A stretch of DNA of 64,000 nt from the NCBI GenBank assembly GCA_020081605.1, contig JAHREC010000018.1, positions 3,224,001-3,288,000 of the forward strand. Reading direction: 5' to 3'. The notes below the pieces were generated by a model, which was not told the origin of the DNA, made no database searches, and saw only the letters and a list, made by a program, of their open reading frames with translations. This DNA is from Albifimbria verrucaria (taxonomy: Eukaryota > Ascomycota > Sordariomycetes > Hypocreales > Stachybotryaceae). Below, one piece after another: positions 55,095 to 64,000 of the stretch. The position numbers and the translations under genes were made by a program. How positions within the stretch are numbered: position 1 is the first letter of the stretch; the number at the start of each line of letters is the position of its first letter.

Positions 55095-57836
55095 TTACAC
55101 ATCAAAGTGCGAACCTCCAACCATATGCTCGTCGTGAGTTGACGTCTTCACAATGCCGCTCATCCTGTTCGCCTTCCTTGGGTCAAAGTCGTCCACATTA
55201 TCCCAATCATCATCATCGTGGTGTGCCTGAGCGTCATCCATGTCTTCGTCATCCATACGCGCCCTGTCGCGCATATGGTCATCGAGAGCACTCTCATCAA
55301 CAAACGTAAAGCCCTGGAAGTTGGCTTGAACAGATGGTGACAAGGGAGTAGAAGCGGCGTAACCTCGCGCCAGCGCAGCGGCACGTTCGTTGAGAGAGCC
55401 GTTTTGTTCCAAAGCTGTTGTGAACTCAGGGTCAAAGTATGATACGTCTGTCTCAGACTTCAGCTTCGGCTTGAATGGGGGTGATTAGCTTCTTCGAAAG
55501 GAGATCCCAGTCGATGTCACCAAAGAAAGGATGTCGCTTGAGTTCTTCGGCATCGTCGGTTGCACCAAGTCGATGCTTCGGGTTTCGGTTCAGCAGACCC
55601 TTAACGAAATTACGACCCTCTTGAGAAAGCGTATCACGGGGAACCGAACTTTGCCGAAAGCGATGTTCTTGTACATCTGCTGAGTGTCCTCGGCATAGAA
55701 AGGGCTCCAGCCACAACACATTTCGAAAACCAGTACGCCAAGTGACCAAAAGTCAACCATCTTGGTGTAGCCAGATTCGTCGAGGAGAACCTCGGGAGCC
55801 AAGTACTCGGTTGTACCGCAGAACGTGTTCGTCGTGTCATTCTTTGTCAGGTTGGCCTTGGAAAGACCAAAATCGCAAAGAGCGATGTGACCGTTAGCGT
55901 CGAGCAGAATGTTTTCTGGCTTCAGATCGCGATACACGATATCATTGTCGTGAAGGTGCTGGATAGCAAGGATTAGTTCAGCAATGTAGAACTTCGCCCT
56001 CTTCTCGTCAAAGCGACCCTCTTTCTGAAGATGCCAGAAAAGCTCGCCTCCCGACATGTAGTCGGTGACCAAGTACAACTCCGAGGGGTTTGGAAGGAGA
56101 ATTTCAGGCCAACGATGAACGGAGAGTCGGCCATGGCCGTTCGAACGAGAATGTTCCTCTCGCCAACTGTGTGTGCAACTTCCTTCTTCTGCACAATGAC
56201 CTTCTTCTGAAGCACTTTCATGGCGTAGATGCGTCGTGTATCCTTCTTGCGAACCTGATAAACCTGGCCGAAAGTGCCCTTGCCAATCAGCTTCAGGATT
56301 TCAAAGTCGCTTGGGCCAAAGTGCTTCCTCTCCGTGCTCTGATAAGTCGCCTCGACATAAATCTCGCCTGTTGGGAAATTTTCTGCCTCGGTGTTGGCAT
56401 GGCCCTGCAGACGGAACCAGCCCTTAACGGAACCATCCTTGTCCCTAGGAGCTTGCAGATCAACGTGTCCGAGAAACTCTTCGCCGGTGGCGCTATGGTC
56501 ATAAACTGAGATGTTGACCAACATATCGGAGCCGACAACATCACTTCAAATTCATGTTAGTCGCACATGGCACGGATCAAATAAATGAGGACATTGGGAT
56601 TGTGGCACATACAAGACGGCTTCCGCGTCCCATTTTGGCTTCGTGAAAGATCCACGTGCCGCTCGGTTTCGAAACGTATTATAATCGGAGATGCTTGTAT
56701 TGCTGCTCTGGCGACTCCGCATAGGGATGGCCATGGGGGTTCGGCCAGAATCACTTCCTTGTCGTTGGATCGGAATTCCGCCCAAGCCAGAAGGAGGAAC
56801 ACTCAGGGATTCCTCCTCCTCAGCCGGATGAGGCCCGCCGGAAATCAGTTCGCTTCGCTGAAATACAGCCACCACATATGGATCTCGACATTTTCGTAGC
56901 CCTCGTGCTTCGGTGATTTTGATAGTCAGCTTGCCCTTGGCTGTGGGTGGCTGGCCAGCGGCTGTGCGGCGCGGTGTTTGAGTGCCACTCGTATCGCCTC
57001 CATCGTGGCTCAGTCTGCTAGGTGTTTCCACTCCTTCGGAGCGAGAGGGATGGGCGGCAGAGAGTGCTCTCGTGGGAGTCGGCGGACCGCTCTTGAGAAA
57101 GACACCAAGAGTTAGCTCCTTAAGTCCATCAAGCGTAAACCACCGGCTAGAAGAGGCTTGTGTAGGGTTATGTTCTGGAGGAGTGGGAATGGGTTTTGAA
57201 GGGGATTGGGGCTGTGATCCGGAGTGGGCATTGAGAGAGTCATGCAGCCTGAAGTCTCTGCCGTCGCTTGCAAGTGTGCCTGAGGGAACATCAGCGGTGC
57301 GACCATTGGCAGGTTGAGAGGCGGCCGTCTTCTCAGTCGCACCTGGCGAGCTGTCCGAAACGTTCGGTACAGCTGCAGCCACATCTCCACGGGATCGACC
57401 TCCATCTTCAGCAGTGGCATCACCAGAAGAGGACGGTAAAGAAATAGGCGGGGTTGGAAGGGGTTGGGGAAGTTGTGATGCTGCGCTGCAGCGCCAGACG
57501 GATCCCCAGGGTTCGCGGGATGCGAGGAGGGAGGTGGAGATGTATCCGTCTTCGAGGACTGCAGAGCAGCGGTTGCGGAAGCAGGCTGAGGGAGTTCAGG
57601 TGCCTCCTCGGCGGGACTTGCGACAGTCCCGAATTCACGTGCGGCAGGGAGCAGATCTCGCTCGAAGGAGAGTCTTGACGAACCTGGCCGAAGTAACTCA
57701 TGATACCAGGCAGACGTTTGTCCTGGAGGTCAGGCTGGGGCGTAGCGATACCGGATCGTGGCGTTTCGAAACCGATGTGGTCGGCGCCATCATCGTCGGT
57801 TGCTGCTGTCCTACTGTTGCTGTCAACAACCGGCAT
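55095..57836 (-). CDS. SCH9: AGC kinase Sch9 with C2 domain
   Basis: Exons 56613-57836 and 55095-56543; 69-nt intron with GTATGT and TGAAG. The N-terminus MPVVDSNSRTAATDDD is followed by SGIATPQPDLQDKRLPGIMS. A C2 domain spans the intron: KGKLTIKITEARGLRKCRDP, then AVFDVVGSDMLVNISVYDHS and GEEFLGHVDL. The kinase starts DFEILKLIGKGTFGQVYQV, with Lys in YAMKVLQKK, YRDLKPEN, DFGLSKANLTKNDT, FCGTTEYLAPEVLL, and the hydrophobic motif FQGFTFVDES. Five breaks occur, all repaired by added G/C bases: 57628-57630, 57450-57453, 56085-56088 (expects FQTPSELYLVTDYMSGGE), 55638-55641 (expects KVRFPRDTLSQEG) and 55477-55481 (two bases; expects LITPPFKPKLKSETDV). The repaired total is exactly 892 codons. Sch9 is the TORC1-controlled kinase governing growth, ribosome biogenesis, stress and lifespan. 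Confidence 0.93.
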
Positions 57837-60800
57837 GGTGACGTCCTGGTCTAATGCAGAGTATGTAGAAAGATGATGATGTTGTGCACAAGGTGACGCG
57901 CGGGAACTGAGTGAAGAAGTGGGAACGCTAGTTCATGACTGCTGCCAAGAGAGCCACCAGACACGGCAAAGATAGCCTGCGATGATCTCGGAGAGGAGGA
58001 TGTGATAGAAACGCCGGAGGGGCACTCCGGAGCGAGGCTTGTAGGTGCGGTTTCTGGTCAGGAGAAGGGGAAGGAGGTGGAAAGAGAGCAGACAGCCAGG
58101 GCTTTGGAGGAAGCGAAAACAAAGGATTAGAAAAACAGCATTAGATGCCTTGGGAGAGGGATGACGAGACGAATTTTCGCAGCAAAACGACCATGTGTAA
58201 GAGTGGGGGCAATGTTGAAGGCTCAATTCATGGCGGGGTTTCGGAGGACGCAGGGACGGAGGCGTGTCGCAGGCTGGTTAGTGACGAAGGACCGGTTTTT
58301 GGGCCCCAATGACCCAATCGCTGATGGCGGCGGTACCGGTTACGGGGAACGAGTCAGGCGGCTATGACAAGGGATCGTGAAGGGTATGCGTGTTTAGTCC
58401 CCGCTCCGGTGAAAGAGACAACGGCCCATCGAACTGGGAGGTGGGATGGCTGGCTGGCGGGTTGGCTGGCCTTGCTGCCAGCCAGCATGGACCATGCTTT
58501 GCGAAAGCAGCATCCCTGGCGAGGCCAGCAATGGAAGGAAACGGATTGGCTCGGGGTGTATACACGAGCGTGCGCTTGGCCAGACGGTGTCGAGAGAGGT
58601 AGAGAAGGGCCGTAGGCGGCGGCAACCGGACACTGGAACTAGCCATAAGGGGACTGACTCGCGGTGGAGGCCGGCAGCTAGAAAACAGCTTTTCCCGAGC
58701 ACCGACTGAGGTTCAGCCAGCACCATCGCCACCCAGCCGAGGGCGACGAGGGCAGGACAGGCGGAAAGGTGAGCAGCTAAAAGCTTGCATGGGCAGCTCC
58801 AATTTTCACCCCACCAGAGCCGATGCCAGCGCGTATCCCGGTAACCCAAGCTCTTGCACAGGGCAGCACCTCTCGCTCGAGAGGAGACTGACTGCTTATT
58901 CGAGTGCCACTGAGCACGGAACCCAAAGAATGAGAGACGGGCAGGGTGCGGGCGGATTGCGAAATTGCGGAGACACCAAAGACAGAGAAGAGGAAAAAAA
59001 CGGGGTGAGGGGCCACAAGGTGTAAAGCACAGTCTTACACGTACCTTGACATCATCGCTTGGGTGGCCCTTCGCAGCAGGTCGAAGCCACCGCCAGCATT
59101 GGCATGCGCTCCTCGGTGCCCGACATGGTCGTGGAGGCGGTCCTGTCCACGAATGGTACGGTAGTGGAGGATAGAAGGCGAGAGAGGTCGGTGGAAGGGA
59201 TGGAGGGATAGGCCGGGAGGGCGTCGGGTGCGCCTGGAAACGGAACGGCGCGGTCGCGAGGATCTTGAGACGATTCGACTGACTGAACTGACTGATGGAG
59301 AAAAAGAGAAATGGATGATGGGGAGAGGAAGACGTCCCTTGGGGGCTTAAAGATGAGGAGAGAGGGGAAGCTGGCTGAGGGAACGGAAGGTTATGGCGCC
59401 CTCAGTGCAGTAAACCAGGCACATACAGTGTGCTGTTACAAAGCGATAGCAGGGTGAGCGGTGGCCCATCAAGGCCGTGTACAGTAGTAGGTACCTGCCA
59501 CTTACAGGTGAGCAGCGTGGAGGGCGGGAGGCCGACAAGGTAGGTACCTGGACTAACACACCCTACTCGACATTACCAACCTGCCTTACCCGATCCCCTT
59601 TGGCTGCCAGCCCGTGTGCACCTCTATCAATGGTATTTGAAATACGGCCTACGTTGCGTTGGTCCATTTGCGGTAACTCAGCTCGTCCTGGCCTCGGTTG
59701 TTGCGGCCATGGTCTTTGCGATGCCAGGTTACCCGAGCTCTTGGCCCGTGATACTGCACCTCGCGTATCTGGACGGTACAGTACTAAGGTAGGTATACAT
59801 GGTATGATAAGCTGCCGGGCAAAGCAATAAAAAGAAACTACACACCCTGGGGCTATCAGGTAATCAATTCGCCTTTCGACTGATATCTTCGTTGTCGTCA
59901 GGCGGGGGTGAGATTAGCTGATGCAATTGCTCTCAAGATCATCGGATGGGATCTAGCCTGGCCACACATGTAGATGTAAGTATGACTGACCCTTGTGCTT
60001 GCTATACCGTCGTGTTCGATGAAGATGCATGCCTCGCAAACTTGTCAGCCCGATGTCAGCCTTACCAGACAACCGCGCTGATCGTGCGAGTCGGAACCTT
60101 GCTGAGAACTCAGCTGCCTCGCGAATTGCTTCTGGGGAAAGCATCGTATGGTTTCGAACATATATTGAGTTGGTACCTCTTTGGTGTGTCTGAGACGAGG
60201 TACCTTTTGCTTCGTCCCGCCTTCAGCCGTGCGCCTGCACTGCACTGTACTCCTCCATCAACTCCGACTCGTCCCTCCGCGCGGATTTCGTACCCGCCAC
60301 AGTGCGTCTCGCAGACGCTCCTCAAAGGAGCTGCATGTCCGCTAGAAACTCTGATCCTACCTGTCTGACTTCCCATCTGCCTCTCTCGGCCGGTGGAGAT
60401 GTTCCAGGTGGAGACCTTCTCTCTCTCCCTCCGCTTGCTGCAGCTCCGTCGTGCGAATGGCGGGGGCTCCTCTACATACAGTAGTACGTAGTGGCGATGG
60501 AGTGATTGGTAACGTTAGATGCGAATCCCACCGTCGCCCGAGGCGACTCAGACGGCAGCTTGGCTTCGCTGAGTGGATGGTTCTCGCAGGCAGCAGCTTT
60601 GGAGACTTTGCTGGTTGAGGCAAATGATACATGATTGTACCAGGGGTGGCCGAGTCTCACTGCAGCTTTCTGATGTGTAGGATCCGACGCCTTACTCGAG
60701 GAAGAGAGCTGTAAGAGAAGCTATGGGAATGGGAGGTATCAAGCTCCCAGACTAGCGACGGCTATCCTTGTCCTAAGCTGCAGTCTCAGCATCGCCATAC

Positions 60801-63462
60801 GGTGCCAAAAGGGTGCTGGATATCAAGTCATGGCTGGACTTTCAGCTGCCCAGAATCGTGCCAGAACGTCTCTTCCGCGGACCATTTTGGACAGCCAGCC
60901 TTTGCCTTCCGATCAGGACCGTGTTCTAGAGCCCTGCATGCCCCCAGGCCATCTACGACGACTGTCCTGAGATACGGATTCGGAACCGCCCTCTTAGTCT
61001 CTTCCACAGGCCCGAAACTAGAGCGATCCTATCAGATAGGTAAAGTAGTCTTTGGTGCCAGCCAGAGGGCGCCACCCCATGTTTCTGTATCTTGGTTGAC
61101 CCACGGCTCGGCGCGCCCGTTGATGCTGGTGTAACGAGTCAGCACTACGGAATTTGAGCCAACTCTTAGCGACAATCTTGTCTTGCTTGACACTTCAAAC
61201 TTTCTCTGAGGTTGACAGAAAAAACCGGTTCAAGCACATTCGGCCACGCCGCTCTAGATTTGCACCAGAAGCCTCCTGGCTAGCTCCAACAGCCATGCGA
61301 CGCTGGTGGAATCCCCTCTGCTGCCATGCGGCTTTTCTCCAATGACGGATCTCGCTCGTCATCTATATGGCTCGCGATGCAAGGTTGCTCAGCCTCGCCA
61401 AGTGCAGTACAGTACTCTAACAACTGCTTACCTCGTCTCAATTGGCCCAGCACCTCGGTCTGCGGTCGTCATACTTGTCCTAATGCGTTTGCTAAGCTTA
61501 TTGTTCCGCGAGACGGACTCGTGTTGGCGCGCGCAATAGCGTTCCTTGGCCTGTACGACTCAGCAGCTGCGTTTCCTCTCCAATTTCTCATCATGCCTCT
61601 TCGTGCCACATTGGGACATCAGCAGCATCGCCCAGACGCCACCGCTGTCTCTACGCCATGCGCCACCTATGACTCCGCAAGAACCCGAGACATCCAGTAG
61701 CCAGTAGCCAGTAGCCAGTAGCCGGGCGTGTGGCCCGCCTGGAAATAGGCTTGGACCCAGAACGGTGGGTTTCGATGGTGTGCATGTTGTTTTGCGATCG
61801 ATGAAACCCACCATGACCGAAAGGTTGTTTACATACTGCTATGGACACAAGTCTAGACTGGAGGCCAAGCATTCGTTTAATGCGATTGTGTCCAACTACT
61901 TAGGAGTAAGAAAAAGACGACCATAAGAAAGGCTCCGTGCAAGTAGACGCCTGCGAATTCGTTAAAAGTCGACACTAACAATCAGGATAAGCCTACAATT
62001 ATATTCTCATGTGAATCCATCAGTCTAGTAATATTCATTCAATATTCCATACAATAATATCAGTATCAATATCCAAGCCTAAGCCATTTCAATCCTTCTT
62101 TTGCGTCCCACTTACCAATGTCTGCGTTTCAAAGCCACCTATACCGGCGTGAAGAGTCTCAACAACATGCGACCATTACGTATGTAGACATTTCCTTGCT
62201 TCTTCTCTGAAATGCCTATGAGTCAATATGGACCGTACAGTCGAACAGTACTTCACGTGCGAGCGGTAACAATTTAGATTGGACGTTGCTTGGTTATTAA
62301 GACGAAGATCATATACCTGATTGGACTGTTAACATCTGCATAAGTGATGTATACGACACATTTACATGTTGTTGCCATAGTAATGCTGATAATTTTTTTG
62401 GCACAAGTAGACCACTTGCTGGTTGTAATTGCTGTAGCTACATAGGATTGATGGTCAAGTGGTGAGCAAGAAATGAAGGACAGCAGATCGTAGGCCTTAG
62501 AGACCCCTTAAAAGATCCTTTGTCAAAGACCAGAGAAGCTTGTATAATATAGTATCTATTAAGAATACAGTCATATAATTATGTATAGTTATTGGTATTG
62601 TATGATTACTTTGTCAGAGTGTGGTTCTGGTGTTCATCGACTCTCATTCTCACTTATTGATACTTGCGGTCTCTATTTTATTGCTACCTATCTTGCATTA
62701 CCTACATTACTTGACGGTGTACTGGATGACTCGTGTTGTTACTCGGTAAGATGATACCCCTTACGTGGTACTTTTCCCACACTATTTTGATACGCCTACA
62801 CGAGATGAAGGACATGCCCAAATGCACTCACCGTATTGCCGCATTATGTGCTCTTGTGAAGTACATGGAACTTCCTCGATTATATTTTCTCGCTTGGACG
62901 AGGTTCTTGTGTGGATCACCTTAGACGGCCTACATCAAGTTTTGTACCTGCGATGGACATGAAATTAGACCTCGGTTGACCATTTCAAGAACCATCAACA
63001 AATGTTCCTCTCAAGAACCATGCCGCTATTTAGTCGATTTAGACGTTGGCCCGAGCTTGATCTCGAACGATGCTTCTTGTTGACAGTCTAAATTAGACTC
63101 GTCTCTACCGTCACCTGAGCTCTTAGGTTCGTTCAAGCCTCAAGTGTCATGGATATGTAATTTTGCATGACCTCTTTGAGTAAGACATGGCAACCTCTGG
63201 CCGGAGTTGATACGCCATCCAATCAGTATATTCACGACGGCACATGTGAATCCTAACTTAGAATGCTTGGCATGTGCTGGCTGATTTTGTACATTAAACT
63301 TCACAAAAAGAGACAATACTTGTGACTGATCTAGCCATTATGTCTATTTGGTAGCTCATGCACCTATGAACCATGGCTTTACAGGAGCTGCATATAGATA
63401 GTCAAGTGTCAGCCTCGACACGTCCATTGGCCTTGGGCCATTCTTCTAGGATAACATTACAG
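57837..63462. other. Gene-poor region upstream of Sch9, turning AT-rich
   Basis: 5.6 kb without a supported gene. About 57840-59340 is GC-rich and likely the long Sch9 leader and promoter. GTAGGTACC patches are near 59490-59545 and 59786-59797. 61900-63400 is visibly AT-rich with few open frames and no recognisable relic. Confidence 0.45.
61694..61721. repeat. 7-bp unit repeated four times
   Basis: CCAGTAG in four perfect head-to-tail copies. Confidence 0.9.
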
Positions 63463-63856
63463 TTACGACCCATACTTCTCTCGATAAGTCTTGATCATCC
63501 CAAGCCACTTCTTCTCAATCTCTGGTGTTACCCCGGGTGGATACTGCTCGACCACCTGCCGAGGCTGCAATGGATCTGGGTACCTCTCTATAAGAATTCT
63601 TTCGTCAGCAGGTCCATGTTTGAATGAAGAGTGTTTTGCCAAATAGCGGTGGTGGCATGGCATGCTGCACCAGGGGAAAAGGGAGGTAAACGGATGGCTA
63701 GGTCATCTTACTCATGGTAAAGTTTTGGTCCACGAGCCTCGTCCTCGCATTGTCGTACTCTTGCTTGACCCTCTTGGCGTGGGCAGCAATGGCACTATCT
63801 TGGTCTTGCGGCTCAGCCATCTCCTGCTGATACTGTGCTAGCCGTTGCGCAGACAT
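63463..63856 (-). CDS. Small conserved-looking protein, two exons
   Basis: Exons 63712-63856 and 63463-63587; the 124-nt intron has GTAAGA, a CTGAC branch 15 nt before the acceptor, and TATAG. The intact 89-residue product begins MSAQRLAQYQQEMAEPQDQD and continues KRVKQEYDNARTRLVDQNFT. Across the junction it reads MKRYPDPLQPRQVVEQYPPG, then TPEIEKKWLGMIKTYREKYG. It is all helical-looking and hydrophilic, with no signal peptide. The YPDPLQPR-VV-YPPGVTPEIE block looks like a conserved motif of a small fungal protein, but I cannot name it. Confidence 0.68.
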
Positions 63857-64000
63857 TGTGGGCGATGAAGGCGTGAGGTGATGCGTCTATGTGGAGGGTA
63901 GCGATAGCGGGATGAGATATACAAAAGGCGTAAGCTGTGAAGGTGCCCTAAGAACGGTGCATGTGATACCGGTACAGGGACGATTGCAAATTGGGTTAAG

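Noticed and set aside
3687..57836. Interpreting the many broken genes as pseudogenes
   Set aside because: They include essential single-copy genes, all are repaired by adding bases, mostly to homopolymers, and the rest of each frame is intact.
60000..61800. Plus-strand frames of 110-140 codons
   Set aside because: No recognisable motif, hydrophobic pattern or splice sites, and comparable frames occur on the other strand.
1..64000. CRISPR arrays, transposons, polyketide/peptide synthetase clusters, heterokaryon-incompatibility loci
   Set aside because: No direct-repeat arrays, terminal repeats, transposase motifs or megasynthase domains were seen.

Overview
The window is nuclear DNA of a filamentous ascomycete, most likely a sordariomycete and probably Hypocreales. 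The reasons are short GT-AG introns (about 50-115 nt) with CTAAC/CTGAC branch sites, 0.3-5.6 kb gene spacing, long promoters, and typical proteins (Sch9 and Psk1-type kinases, Prp4, LSm6, LSm8, an Hst3/4-type sirtuin, a DOMON/cytochrome b561 protein, ATP synthase subunit H). The order is an inference from protein resemblance; I cannot name a species.

Layout. 0-8.9 kb: the N-terminus of a membrane protein running off the left edge, an unrecognised spliced gene, a cystathionine gamma-synthase-like PLP enzyme, and a small conserved spliced protein. 8.9-14.4 kb: an intronless F-box-like gene in a gene-poor stretch, a single-pass membrane protein, and a SAM methyltransferase with an 11-nt exon. 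14.5-19.5 kb: LSm6, divergent from an Esc2/Rad60-type SUMO-like-domain protein that faces an Hst3/4-type sirtuin. 21-33 kb: a multi-pass membrane protein, a mitochondrial-type rhomboid, and three conserved proteins of unknown function. 35-45 kb: nucleoside hydrolase and LSm8 (convergent), a small membrane-anchored protein, two tandem 5S rRNA genes, U2 snRNA, a cyclin K/T-type cyclin, and Prp4. 46-58 kb: a Psk1-type S6-kinase-like gene, a small spliced gene, the DOMON-b561 protein, ATP synthase subunit H, and Sch9. 58-63.4 kb is almost empty and becomes AT-rich. A small spliced gene closes the window.

The most important property for a user is that about 35 places break conserved reading frames. 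All but one or two are repaired by restoring one base (two in a few places), usually in a run of G or C (a few in A runs), and never by removing a base. Seventeen otherwise intact genes are affected, several of them two to five times. This looks like systematic under-calling of homopolymers in the assembly rather than pseudogenes. CDS entries therefore span the inferred whole gene, and each break is located in its text.

Themes: splicing and transcription functions recur within 30 kb (LSm6, LSm8, Prp4, U2 snRNA, a CDK9/12-type cyclin). Two TORC1-linked AGC kinases lie about 7 kb apart. Intergenic DNA repeatedly carries TAGGTAGGTACC-type patches and GTAC-N-GTAC palindromes. I found no secondary-metabolite cluster, transposon or CRISPR array. 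The strongest non-technical signal is a pair of diverged 5S rRNA genes whose helix differences are compensatory.
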